From positions 124,001-188,000 of the forward strand of contig CAWFAP010000002.1 in the NCBI GenBank assembly GCA_963813975.1: DNA of 64,000 nucleotides, read 5' to 3'. The notes beneath the pieces are model-generated. The model ran no database searches. It had not been told where the DNA came from and saw only the letters and a program-made list of their open reading frames with translations. The DNA is from RYN-230 sp963813975. Lineage in GTDB: Bacteria > Actinomycetota > Actinomycetes > Streptosporangiales > Streptosporangiaceae. Below, piece after piece: positions 16,706 through 24,814 of this stretch. A program made the position numbers and the translations under genes. The stretch's first letter is position 1. Every line of letters starts with the position of its first letter.

Positions 16706-18103
16706 ATGAGCCCCGCCAGCGGAGCGGACATGTGCCGGATCACGGTGGTCGGACCGCAGAAGCGGGTGGACCTCGCGCTGCCGGGATACATCCCGTTCGC
16801 GGAGCTCTTCCCGGCTGTGGCCAGGTTCGCCGGCCTGGACCGCGCGGCCGCGGGGGAGGCGGCCAGCGGCTGGGTGCTGCAGCGGCTGGGCCAGGCCCCG
16901 TTCGCTCCCGAGACCACGCCGGAGCAGGCCGGGCTGCGCGACGGGGAGCTGATCTACCTGAGCCCGCGGGCCACCCCGCTGCCCGAGCTCGCGTTCGACG
17001 ACGTGGCGGACGTCATCGCGGTCGGCGTGGGAGACCGGCCGGACCGGTGGGGCCCGGCGGACACCCGGCGGGCCTCCTTCGGCGCCGCGGCGGCCGCGCT
17101 GCTCGCCGGCCTCGCCGTGCTGCTGCTGGCCGGCCCGGCCTGGACCGTGCCCGCCGTGACCGCCGGGGCGCTGGCCGTGCTGCTGCTGGGGGGTGCCGCA
17201 GCCGCCTCGCGGGCGGCTGGCGACGCGGGTGCGGCCGTGCTCCTGGGCTGGGCCGCGCTGCCTTACGCCCTGCTGGCCGGCCTGCTCGGACCGGCCGGGT
17301 CCGCGCCCCTGGCCCACCTGGGCGCGCTGGAACTGATCTCCGGTTTCGCGGCCGTGTTCCTGGCCGCTGTCGTAGCGGCGGTGGCGACCGCCGAGGGCAC
17401 GGCCGTGTTCTTCGGGGCCGCGGGCGGGGCGCTACTCGGCGTGGCCGGCGCGGCGCTGGACTACGGGCACGCGCGGGTCACTCCGGCCGGGGCCGCCGCG
17501 GTGGTGGCCGCGCTCGCCCTGGCGCTGACCCCGCTCATCCCCGCGGTGTCCTTCCGGCTGGCCGGCCTGACCCTGCCGCCGGTCCCGCGCGACGCCGACG
17601 AGCTGCGCCGGGACACCCTCACCGTGCAGGGCGGCCACGTGCTCAGCCGCGCCGCCACCGCCGACCGGGTCGTCACCGGGGCGGTCTCGGGCATCGGCCT
17701 GGTCGCGGCCGTGGCCGGGCCCACGCTCGCGTTCGGCCAGGGTTGGCTGCCCCGGCTGACGTGCGGCGTGCTTGGCTGCGTGCTGCTGCTGCGCGCCCGC
17801 GTGTTCCGCGGCCGGGCCCAGCGGCTGTGGCTCCTGGTCCCCGGGTACGGGGCGCTGGCCCTGCTCGCCGTGAGCGCCGCACGGCACGGGCCCGCGGACA
17901 GGAGCGTCGCGCTGATCGTCCCGCTGCTGGCCCTCGGCGCAGCCGTGCTGGCCGGGAGCGGGATGTGGCTGCCCGCCCACCGGCCGTCGCCGTTCTGGGG
18001 CCGGGCCGCGGAGATCCTCGACCTGACCCTCGTGGTCAGCCTCATCCCGCTGGCGCTCGGCGTGACCGGGCTCTTCGGCTACATCCGCGGCCTGTCCGGC
18101 TGA
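16706..18103 (+). CDS. eccD: Type VII secretion integral membrane protein EccD
   Basis: A 465-residue protein. Residues 1-80 are the ubiquitin-like YukD domain (CRITVVGPQKRVDLALPGYI, then LRDGELIYLSPRA). The rest is strongly hydrophobic with about eleven membrane helices, for example AAAALLAGLAVLLLAG and AVFLAAVVAAVATAEGTAVF. EccD forms the membrane channel vestibule of ESX systems. The start is fixed by GGGGGAGGAA 5 nt before the ATG. A 215-bp gap separates it from the divergent eccC and probably holds promoters for both. eccB follows after 12 bp, so the two are cotranscribed. Confidence 0.95.
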   Translation: MSPASGADMCRITVVGPQKRVDLALPGYIPFAELFPAVARFAGLDRAAAGEAASGWVLQRLGQAPFAPETTPEQAGLRDGELIYLSPRATPLPELAFDDVADVIAVGVGDRPDRWGPADTRRASFGAAAAALLAGLAVLLLAGPAWTVPAVTAGALAVLLLGGAAAASRAAGDAGAAVLLGWAALPYALLAGLLGPAGSAPLAHLGALELISGFAAVFLAAVVAAVATAEGTAVFFGAAGGALLGVAGAALDYGHARVTPAGAAAVVAALALALTPLIPAVSFRLAGLTLPPVPRDADELRRDTLTVQGGHVLSRAATADRVVTGAVSGIGLVAAVAGPTLAFGQGWLPRLTCGVLGCVLLLRARVFRGRAQRLWLLVPGYGALALLAVSAARHGPADRSVALIVPLLALGAAVLAGSGMWLPAHRPSPFWGRAAEILDLTLVVSLIPLALGVTGLFGYIRGLSG

Positions 18104-18115
18104 GGCGGGCTGATC

Positions 18116-19525
18116 ATGCAGACGCGCAGGGACCTGCTGCAGGCCCACCGGCTGATGACCCAGCGCGCAGCGCTGGCGCTGCTCCAGGCCGAGCCGGACC
18201 CGCCGGACCAGCCGCTGCGCCGGCTCAACGTGGGCCTGATCTCCAGCATCCTCGTCGCGGTCATCGTCGCCGCCGCCTTCGCGGTCTGGGGCATCCTCGC
18301 GCCGGGCCACGCGCAGGGCCTGACGTCAGCGGGCACGCTCATCGTCAACAGCCAGACCGGCACGTCCTACATCTGGTGCGAGCACCGCAAGCTGTGCCCG
18401 GTGGTGAACTACGCGTCGGCCCGGCTGGCACTGGGCGCCTCCTCCCCGGACCAGCGCACGGTCAGCCAGGCGTCGCTGGCGCACTACCCCCGGGGCCCGC
18501 TCATCGGCATCCCCGGGCTGCCGGAGCCCCTGCCCGACTCGCACATGCTCGTCGGCCAGCCCTGGTCGGTCTGCGTGCAGACCGTCAGTGACCCGGCCAC
18601 GCTGCAGCGCCAGACGACGACCACCGTGGTCGGCGGCCGCCGGGTCGGGGGCCGGGCGATCGCCACGGCCAGCGCCCTGCTGGTCTCGGCGGCCGGCCGG
18701 GACTGGGTGCTGTGGGATGGCCAGCGGCTGATGATCCCCCGGGCCATGAAGCAGAACGTGCTGACCGCCCTGGCCGCCACCGGGCCGCCCGCCGGGGTCC
18801 CGGCCACCTGGCTCAACGCTTTCCCGCAGGGCTCCGACTTCGCCCCGCCGCGGATCGCCGGGTTCGGCCGCCCGATGCCTGGCCCCGCAGGCGCGACGGC
18901 CCGCATCGGGCAGGTCTTCACCACCAGCCGCGCGGCGGGCGGCGCCCGGCAGTACTACGTCCTGCGCCACGACGGGCTGGAGCCGGTGACGCAGACCGAG
19001 GCGGCACTGCTGAACGCCGCGCGGGGCCAGGTGCCACAGGGGTCGGTGGCCCCGTCGGTGGTGGCCGACGACCGCGCACGCGGCAGCATGTCCGCCGGCG
19101 GCATGCCGCAGCGCATGCCGTCCCTCGTGCGTTACGACCCGGCCGCCCCGCTTTGCGTCGTCTATTCCGGACTGGCCTCGGCCCGCGGGTCGGGCGGCAG
19201 GCTGACCGTCGGCGGGACCGTGCCCGCCGGTGGCCTGCCGGCCGGCCTGGCCGGGAGCCGCACCCAGATCGACCTGCCGCCCGGGAAAGCCACCCTGGCG
19301 GGGGTGGTTCCCGGTCCCGCCGCGGCCGGGAACGGGCCGGCCGTGACGGGCTATTTCCTCATCTCCGGGGGGCGCAGGTACGGCCTCGCGTCGCCGGCGG
19401 TCGCGGCCATGCTCGGCTATCACCTCAGCGGGCAGCGGACCCTGGTGCCTGCGGGCGTCATCGATCTCATCCCGGCCGGCCCCGCGCTCGACCCGGCCTC
19501 GGCCCGGCAGCAGGCGAGCGGGTGA
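18116..19525 (+). CDS. eccB: Type VII secretion protein EccB
   Basis: A 469-residue protein with the EccB signature. The cytoplasmic N-terminus RRDLLQAHRLMTQRAALALL leads into a single membrane helix (VGLISSILVAVIVAAAFAVW, about 39-60). A large extracytoplasmic region follows with the R-repeat elements, such as GTLIVNSQTG and ARLALG, and a conserved Cys pair (WCEHRKLCPVVNYASA). EccB anchors the ESX core complex and reaches the periplasmic side. It lies 12 bp after eccD, indicating one transcript. The following 262-bp gap separates the core genes from the WXG100 substrates. Confidence 0.95.
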   Translation: MQTRRDLLQAHRLMTQRAALALLQAEPDPPDQPLRRLNVGLISSILVAVIVAAAFAVWGILAPGHAQGLTSAGTLIVNSQTGTSYIWCEHRKLCPVVNYASARLALGASSPDQRTVSQASLAHYPRGPLIGIPGLPEPLPDSHMLVGQPWSVCVQTVSDPATLQRQTTTTVVGGRRVGGRAIATASALLVSAAGRDWVLWDGQRLMIPRAMKQNVLTALAATGPPAGVPATWLNAFPQGSDFAPPRIAGFGRPMPGPAGATARIGQVFTTSRAAGGARQYYVLRHDGLEPVTQTEAALLNAARGQVPQGSVAPSVVADDRARGSMSAGGMPQRMPSLVRYDPAAPLCVVYSGLASARGSGGRLTVGGTVPAGGLPAGLAGSRTQIDLPPGKATLAGVVPGPAAAGNGPAVTGYFLISGGRRYGLASPAVAAMLGYHLSGQRTLVPAGVIDLIPAGPALDPASARQQASG

Positions 19526-19654
19526 GATGAATTCCCGGTCTCCGGCGGCGCCGGGACCAGCGGGCCCGGCCGCCGGATGCAGGCCGGCGCGGATGGCGCC
19601 GCGGCGATCGCTACCCGGGCGGGATTGGCTGGTGTCACAGTTGTGCGGATTTGG

Positions 19655-19684
19655 TTGACAGTGCCGCTTTGCAGCCCCTTGAAT
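19655..19684 (+). promoter_or_regulatory. Candidate promoter for the esx genes
   Basis: An exact TTGACA (19655-19660) lies 18 bp before TTGAAT (19679-19684) in the 262-bp gap ahead of the first WXG100 gene. The -10 is weak, and a further AT-rich patch (GTAAATAC, near 19755) could be an alternative. Confidence 0.35.
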
Positions 19685-19787
19685 GACCCGTGTGCCGGCC
19701 CCTGGAGCGCCCGAATTCTGACCGGCGGCCGGGGCTGGAAGCAGACATTGAGGTAAATACAGGATTCCGGACGGGGAGGTGCGGCAA

Positions 19788-20102
19788 ATGGCAGCCGAGT
19801 CTGCCTTCAACCGGGCGGCCATGGCGCAGGCGGCCGTTCAGGTGGAGGACGCAGTAGGCCAGATCCGCGGTCAGCAGTCCAAGCTGGCGGGTCAGCACGG
19901 CGACCTGATGGCGGGCTGGCAGGGCCAGGCAGCGACCGCTTTCACCAGCGCTTATGAATCGTTCAACAGCGATTTCAGCCAGGTGCTGAACGCCCTGCAG
20001 GGCATACACGAGAAGCTCGGCACGACCCGGACGCGGTACCAGACCACTGAGGACACCCAGGCGGCCGCGGCGAACCGGGTCCGCGGGCTGCTGAACGGCT
20101 GA
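19788..20102 (+). CDS. WXG100-family type VII secretion substrate (Esx-like)
   Basis: A 104-residue helix-turn-helix protein with Trp-Gln-Gly at residues 44-46 (LMAGWQGQAA), the hinge of the WXG100 hairpin. A C-terminal YxxxE export signal lies at Tyr84-Glu88 (RYQTTED). The ATG is chosen because GGGGAGG lies 8 nt upstream; a GTG 9 nt earlier overlaps that ribosome site. It is expected to form a dimer, probably with the adjacent WXG100 protein, and to be exported by the EccB/C/D machine. A strong stem-loop separates it from the next gene. Confidence 0.93.
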   Translation: MAAESAFNRAAMAQAAVQVEDAVGQIRGQQSKLAGQHGDLMAGWQGQAATAFTSAYESFNSDFSQVLNALQGIHEKLGTTRTRYQTTEDTQAAAANRVRGLLNG

Positions 20103-20112
20103 CCGCCCGGGT

Positions 20113-20151
20113 CCGCGCCGTGCGCGGGGCCGCGCGCGGCCCCCGGCGCGG
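20113..20151 (+). other. Intercistronic stem-loop between the two esx genes
   Basis: A perfect 18-bp palindrome GGGGCCGCG/CGCGGCCCC (20126-20143) is nested inside outer arms CCGCGCC (20113-20119) and GGCGCGG (20145-20151). Its position between two co-directional small genes suggests partial termination or RNA stabilisation that sets their expression ratio. Confidence 0.55.
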
Positions 20152-20199
20152 GGACCCTCCCGCTAATTCCCGGCACGGGACATCACGGAGGCACGAGAA

Positions 20200-20493
20200 A
20201 TGAGCGAATACACCCGGGCGGTGTTCGGATCCCTGCAGACCGGGGAGGCCGATTTCGCCAGCACCTATGCCCAGCTGCAGTCCACCATCTCCACGCTGGA
20301 CGGCCAGCTGAAGTCCAGCCTGTCGCAGTGGGACGGTGAGGCGCAGGCGGCCTACTACGCGGCCAAGGCGAAGTGGGACGCGGCCATGGCGAACATGGCC
20401 GTGGTCCTGAACAACCTGCGCGGCGTTATCGGCGAGGCGCACGTGAACTACAGCTCGACCGAAGCGTCCAACGCCGCCCTGTGGGGCGGCTGA
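20200..20493 (+). CDS. WXG100-family type VII secretion substrate (Esx-like)
   Basis: A 97-residue partner-type WXG100 protein with Trp-Asp-Gly at residues 44-46 (SLSQWDGEAQAAY), the same position as in the preceding Esx protein. A YxxxE motif lies at Tyr84-Glu88 (NYSSTEAS). Two amphipathic helices flank the hinge. GGAGG lies about 10 nt before the ATG. A heterodimer with the upstream WXG100 protein is the obvious expectation from ESX systems. Since both members carry a YxxxE signal, homodimers, as in Gram-positive Bacillota-type systems, are also possible. Confidence 0.93.
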   Translation: MSEYTRAVFGSLQTGEADFASTYAQLQSTISTLDGQLKSSLSQWDGEAQAAYYAAKAKWDAAMANMAVVLNNLRGVIGEAHVNYSSTEASNAALWGG

Positions 20494-20506
20494 TCCCGCG
20501 ACGGCT

Positions 20507-20522
20507 CCCCGGCGAGCCGGGG
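20507..20522 (+). other. Short stem-loop after the second esx gene
   Basis: CCCCGGC-GA-GCCGGGG forms a 7-bp GC stem with a 2-nt centre, 13 bp after the stop codon and 45 bp before the next gene. It may attenuate read-through from the abundant esx mRNA. Confidence 0.4.
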
Positions 20523-20567
20523 TGACGCGGGCGCGGACGCTGGAGTTCAGGTAGCGGGAGGCAGGTA

Positions 20568-22655
20568 GTGGGCGGCTCGTACGACGCCTTGATGCTGCGC
20601 CAGCAGCAGTCACAGTGGCCGGCCCCGGGCACGTACTCGGGGACGGCAGTGCCGCACGTCAACGGGCCCAGTTATGGGTCGTACACGCAGCCGCAGAACT
20701 GGTCCAACCCGGCGGTCTCCGGCCGCGACCTGATCGTGCACCGGGACGTGCTCCGCCAGGTGGCTGCCGACCTGGCCCGGATGGCCGATCAGCTGCAGGC
20801 CACGCTGAGCGCGTGCGCCGCGGCGGCCTCCCCGGCGGCCGGGGCGGCCGGGGGCTGGCCCCAGGCGCAGCAGCTGGGCCAGGTCATGGCCAGGGCGCAG
20901 GCCGGCGTCACCCAGTTCACCGGGCAGCTCCAGCAGGCGCACACCGACATGGCGGCCCGCCTCGCGACCTCGGCGGACCGCTATGACGCTGCCGAGCAGC
21001 AGATCACCAGCCTGATCCACGCCGCTGCGGACCCATCGGCGATGATCATCGGGAGCGGCGGCCAGGACACGCCGGTGCAGCCCGGATACGGCCAGAACTG
21101 GACCCCGCAGCAGCGGGCCGACTACTACCGCATCCGCCGGCTGGAGAACATCCCGGGCAACAGCGGGCCCGCCTGGACCGGCACGTACCCGATCACCGAG
21201 GACGCGAACTTCTCCCAGGGCTCTGCGTCGGGTTACACCTGGGAGCAGGTGAAGAGCCTGATCGAGGCGGCAGACCCGGGCGCGATCTCCGCGGCCGGGG
21301 CCGCCTACGGGCAGCTCGCGTCGACCCTGACCGATATCTCCAGCCAGCTGGCCGGCCACGGCCAGACCCTGGCCGGAAACTGGGGCGGCTCGACTGCGGT
21401 CACTGCGGTCAGCCAGGTCCAGCAGCTCTACCAGACCGCGTCTGACCTGCAAGCCAACACCTGGTCCGCGCAGCAGGCGCTGGCCTGGTACGGCCCGGTA
21501 CTGAGCGCGTTCCGCGGCAGCCTGCCGCAGCCCGCCTCGACCCACCCCGCGGACGTGCAGGCCGCGAACCAGGCCGCCCAGCAGCGGATGAGCGCGCTCA
21601 ACAGCCACATCGAGACCGCGTTCTACCAGATGCCCGGGGCCGTCAACAAGAACCTGCCCCCAGCGCTGGCCAGCCCGGGCGGCGGTGCGGGCGGCTCCGG
21701 CGGGACCGGGACGGGAGGTGCCCGTGGCCCCGGGGGCGGCGTTCCCGGGCGCCGCGGGTCCGGCGGCGGGCCCCCGGCGGGCGCCGGGGGAGCGGGCGGC
21801 GCCGGCACGGCGATCGGGGTGCCGACTCTGGGCGCGCCGCCGCACCTGGCCAGCGGGTCTGGACCGGGTCCGGGGACCACGCTGGCCGGGCTGACACCGA
21901 CCGCACCGGGCAGTGCCGGATCAGCGGGCGCGGGGCCAGGTGGCGTCGGCCTGGGTAGCCCGGCACCGGGCCGCCCGGGTCTGGGCGGCGTCCCGGTGCC
22001 GGGTGGGGCCGTCCCGGGCGGCCCGGGGATCCTGCCGCCGGTACCCCGGACCGGTTCCGGCGGTGGTCCGGGCGGCCTGGGCTCCGGACCGGGAGCGCCG
22101 GGGGAGAAGCTCCCAGGCGGTGGCGGTACCGGTGGCGAGCCCGCGCCGGGAGAGGCCGCGCCGGGAGAGGCCGGGAGTGGCCTGCCGCGCAGCGTGTTCC
22201 GCAACTTCACCGTGGCCGGGGAACCGGATGCGGCGGGGAACGTCATCGCGAACGAGGCTGGCCTGACCGGTGAGGCCGGGCCCGGGTCGTTCGCGGCGAA
22301 CGAGATCGCGGCGCAGGATGGTCTCGCCGCCCAGGGTGGCGCGGGGTTCGCCGGGGGACGGATGCCGGGCTCGATCCCGTTGGCCGGGACCGGCGCGGCC
22401 GGGGGGCAGAGCGAGGCCGAGCGGAGCAGCCAGTACTGGACCAGCGAGGACGAGGCCACCTGGGGTCCGGACCTCAGCCCGGCCACGGCCGCCGGGCCGG
22501 ACGCCGCGGCCGGGGACGGCCTGGGCTGGATGATGCCCGGCGGCGGCGCAGGCCGTGGCCAGGAGCGCGACCGGTCCCGGCTGGCCTGGCTCGGCGAGGA
22601 CGACGATTTCTGGGGTGCGGGTGGTCCCGCCGTGCCGCCCGTTATCGGGGGCTGA
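20568..22655 (+). CDS. Large Gly/Pro-rich type VII-associated protein, WXG100/PPE-like head
   Basis: A 695-residue protein without signal peptide or membrane helix. Residues about 45-140 form long amphipathic helices (DVLRQVAADLARMADQLQAT, then AQAGVTQFTGQLQQAHTDMA). A second helical block at about 220-350 contains NWGGSTAVTAV, a WGG turn. Residues about 365-560 are an extreme Gly/Pro/Ala-rich linker, and the tail is acidic (SRLAWLGEDDDFWGAGG). This resembles long ESX substrates built from helical WXG100-like heads plus low-complexity tails, analogous to PPE/EspB-type proteins, though no direct homology can be claimed. The GTG start follows GGGAGGCAG. It is likely exported by the adjacent machine. 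Confidence 0.75.
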   Translation: MGGSYDALMLRQQQSQWPAPGTYSGTAVPHVNGPSYGSYTQPQNWSNPAVSGRDLIVHRDVLRQVAADLARMADQLQATLSACAAAASPAAGAAGGWPQAQQLGQVMARAQAGVTQFTGQLQQAHTDMAARLATSADRYDAAEQQITSLIHAAADPSAMIIGSGGQDTPVQPGYGQNWTPQQRADYYRIRRLENIPGNSGPAWTGTYPITEDANFSQGSASGYTWEQVKSLIEAADPGAISAAGAAYGQLASTLTDISSQLAGHGQTLAGNWGGSTAVTAVSQVQQLYQTASDLQANTWSAQQALAWYGPVLSAFRGSLPQPASTHPADVQAANQAAQQRMSALNSHIETAFYQMPGAVNKNLPPALASPGGGAGGSGGTGTGGARGPGGGVPGRRGSGGGPPAGAGGAGGAGTAIGVPTLGAPPHLASGSGPGPGTTLAGLTPTAPGSAGSAGAGPGGVGLGSPAPGRPGLGGVPVPGGAVPGGPGILPPVPRTGSGGGPGGLGSGPGAPGEKLPGGGGTGGEPAPGEAAPGEAGSGLPRSVFRNFTVAGEPDAAGNVIANEAGLTGEAGPGSFAANEIAAQDGLAAQGGAGFAGGRMPGSIPLAGTGAAGGQSEAERSSQYWTSEDEATWGPDLSPATAAGPDAAAGDGLGWMMPGGGAGRGQERDRSRLAWLGEDDDFWGAGGPAVPPVIGG

Positions 22656-22665
22656 CCACCCGCCG

Positions 22666-23484
22666 GTGCCTAGGGCAGCGAGACCAGGGACAGGGAGACG
22701 AGTCCTCGTACTCGTGCTCACCGCGGCGCTCGCGATCGCGGCGGGCGGATGCGGGACGGGTTCCGGCCCAGCCGGCCACCCCACCCCGGCCGCCAGCGGG
22801 ACGCGGCCGGCCAGCGGGAACGGCCGCCCGGCCAGTGGCGCCCAGCTGAGCAGGATCCTTCCCGCCCAGGCCCGCCTGCCACCGGGCTGGGTGCTCACCG
22901 GCGGCACCGGCCAGGAAACGGACAGTGGCCCGGCGCTCGCCGCGCCCCCTTATCTTCCGGTGCTGCCCAGGCAGTCATGCCCGTCCTGGAAGGGCGTGGA
23001 CGCGCACTTCCTGCTGTCCGGTGATCAGGCCTCTGACGCGCGGCTCAGCGTCACCGTCGGCCGGGGGAAGAACGCCAGCCTGGGCAGCATCAACCTGGCT
23101 GGCTACTACCCCCGCTGGGCCGCCCGGCAGTTCGCCCTGATCATGTCGCTGGCCGAGCACCGCTGCGGGCGGTTCTCCACCCGGGACGAGATCACCGGGG
23201 CACGGGTGGAGATGAGGCCCTCCGTCACGGCGGTGTCCGGCCTCGGCGACCAGGCCCTGCTTATCAAGATCATCCAGGTCAATGGCCCGCTGCCGGACGG
23301 AGCTTTCTATCCGGGCGACTACCTGCTCGTGGCCCGCGTCGGCGATTACCTCGTGGATGTCAACGCGCCCGCATTCCCGGGCCAGTCGCCGGGCCGGGCG
23401 GTCCGCGGCGTTATGGCCGCGCTGGCCGGCCGGCTCAGCCGGCTCAGCTCGTTACCCGGCCCGGCGAGTCCAGGCCCAGCGTGA
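22666..23484 (+). CDS. Putative lipoprotein of the type VII locus
   Basis: A 272-residue protein starting at a GTG 10 bp after the stop of the large Gly/Pro-rich gene, probably by coupled translation. The N-terminus is a lipoprotein-type signal (RRVLVLVLTAALAIAAGGCG), with the Cys at about residue 25, then a Pro/Ser/Gly-rich spacer. The mature domain has two further Cys residues (RQSCPSWKGVDA and AEHRCGRF) that could pair. I do not recognise the fold. PknH-sensor-like exported domains have similar Cys pairs, but that is only a resemblance. Its place suggests an outer-face accessory of the secretion locus. Confidence 0.7.
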   Translation: MPRAARPGTGRRVLVLVLTAALAIAAGGCGTGSGPAGHPTPAASGTRPASGNGRPASGAQLSRILPAQARLPPGWVLTGGTGQETDSGPALAAPPYLPVLPRQSCPSWKGVDAHFLLSGDQASDARLSVTVGRGKNASLGSINLAGYYPRWAARQFALIMSLAEHRCGRFSTRDEITGARVEMRPSVTAVSGLGDQALLIKIIQVNGPLPDGAFYPGDYLLVARVGDYLVDVNAPAFPGQSPGRAVRGVMAALAGRLSRLSSLPGPASPGPA

Positions 23485-23524
23485 CCAGGCCTGGCTCAGC
23501 CGGTCACGGGCGCGCAGTCAGGGC

Positions 23525-24298
23525 TCAGCGGGGGAGCAGGTCCTCGGGGCGGCTGACGGGAAAGCCGTACGGGTCGATGGTGACGCCGTCCACCCGCCGG
23601 GCCAGCGCGAGGGCCGCCTCCCCGACCGTGATCCGGATGGCGTGGCCGGCTGTGGCGGCCGGGAACTTGCTCCGCAGTTCCCAGCGGCCCGGCTCCCGGT
23701 CGCGCAGCTCACCCAGGGCTAGCGGCGGTGGCTCAAGGGCAGACCGGGACAGCCGGGGCGGCCAGTACACCGTGAGGAACCGGGGCTCGTGCTCGGAGAC
23801 GAGGAAATAGGCGCCCGGTACCTCGTGGTTCTCTTCCACGAACAGCGCGCCGCCCGTGTACGGCTGCAGCACGCCCATCACCTCACCGGCGGGCAGCGGC
23901 TGGCTGCTGTACACGGACGAGGACAGGTTGAGCGCCATGGCGGGCCGGCCCTCGTGCACGGTGCCGCCCAGCCGCGCGGCCAGGCCCCGCACCAGCCGCT
24001 CCGCATCCTGCCACTTGGCGTGGTCGGGCCGGGAACCGCGGCCGCCCGTCTCGGCGATGCCCGCGTAATACGCCGAGGCCATCCCGGCCGGCAGCCCGGC
24101 CCGCGCGGTCAGGTCCGGGGTGAGGCTGACCGGCCCGTGCAGCCGCACCCCGTTGCCGAACACGAAGCGGCCATCTCCCGCGCGGAGCGCGGGATCGTAG
24201 GACAGCAGGGCCGTCCGGATCTCATCGCTGAAGTCCGCCGCGAGCAGCAGCGCCGGGCCGGCGGCGAGGTGCTTGGCGGTGCGGTCGAAGAGCGCCAC
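23525..24298 (-). CDS. Hypothetical protein, type VII accessory operon
   Basis: A 257-residue soluble protein from a GTG start 5 nt after the upstream gene's stop, so it is translationally coupled. No signal peptide or membrane helix is evident. Internal landmarks are LLLAADFSDEIRTALLSYDP, the helix KWQDAERLVRGLAARLGG, VLQPYTGGALFVEENHEVPG and YFLVSEHEPRFLTVYWPPRL. The last hundred residues look like an alpha/beta domain. It is not EspG, EccA or EccE by any motif I can see. It is the last gene of a minus-strand group containing WXG100-type proteins, so a chaperone or assembly role in secretion is possible (inference). Confidence 0.7.
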   Translation of the reverse strand: MALFDRTAKHLAAGPALLLAADFSDEIRTALLSYDPALRAGDGRFVFGNGVRLHGPVSLTPDLTARAGLPAGMASAYYAGIAETGGRGSRPDHAKWQDAERLVRGLAARLGGTVHEGRPAMALNLSSSVYSSQPLPAGEVMGVLQPYTGGALFVEENHEVPGAYFLVSEHEPRFLTVYWPPRLSRSALEPPPLALGELRDREPGRWELRSKFPAATAGHAIRITVGEAALALARRVDGVTIDPYGFPVSRPEDLLPR

Positions 24299-24303
24299 CG
24301 GGG

Positions 24304-24804
24304 CTAGGTCCCGGGGACCGCGTGGCCGCGGCGGCTCAGTTCGGCGGCCACCCCCAGCCGCGCGTGCCGTTCGACTGGCGTTTCCGGCAGCAGCGAGGTC
24401 AGCAGCAGGGCCAGGTACAAGCCGACGGTCAGGAAGCTGACGGCGAAAAAGACCTGCCCGGGCACATTCCGGGGCCGGATTGTGACCGGCTGGGGGTCGC
24501 TCCAGGTCCGGGTGGTCGCGACGGCGAAGAACACCAGGATGGCCAGGGAGTAGGCGATCTCGAGCACGAGTACCACGGTGAAGCCGGCCGTGGAGCGGTG
24601 ATGCAGGGCGACCAGGATCGCGACGGTGATCAGCGTGACCAGGGCCGTGAGGAACACCCACAGGAGCGACATGCCCGCCCGGCGCGCCCAGTAGCCCGCG
24701 CCCCGGCGGTCGTACCAGGTCAGGCCCAGACCCGGGAGGACCGGGACCACCACGTCCCGGGGGAGCGCGTGCCGCGGTGGCAGTTGCCCCGCTCTCGTGC
24801 TCAC
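24304..24804 (-). CDS. Integral membrane protein, type VII accessory operon
   Basis: A 166-residue protein with a GTG start and about three membrane helices: MSLLWVFLTALVTLITVAILVA, FTVVLVLEIAYSLAILVFFA and VFFAVSFLTVGLYLALLL. The N-terminal 45 residues are cytoplasmic and contain TWYDRRGAGYWARRAG. The C-terminal 30 are soluble. It is too small for EccE (which has two N-terminal helices and a large soluble domain) and too short for EccD. It sits 10 bp after the WXG100-headed gene and 5 bp before the coupled hypothetical, pointing to one operon. A role as inner-membrane partner or immunity-type protein for its neighbour is conceivable but untested. Confidence 0.75.
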   Translation of the reverse strand: MSTRAGQLPPRHALPRDVVVPVLPGLGLTWYDRRGAGYWARRAGMSLLWVFLTALVTLITVAILVALHHRSTAGFTVVLVLEIAYSLAILVFFAVATTRTWSDPQPVTIRPRNVPGQVFFAVSFLTVGLYLALLLTSLLPETPVERHARLGVAAELSRRGHAVPGT

Positions 24805-24814
24805 GGTCCCGCCA

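Noticed and set aside
23525..24298. EspG chaperone identity
   Set aside because: No EspG-type motifs or length match; kept as hypothetical.
24304..24804. EccE identity for the small membrane protein
   Set aside because: Only 166 residues with three spread helices; EccE has two N-terminal helices and a large soluble domain.
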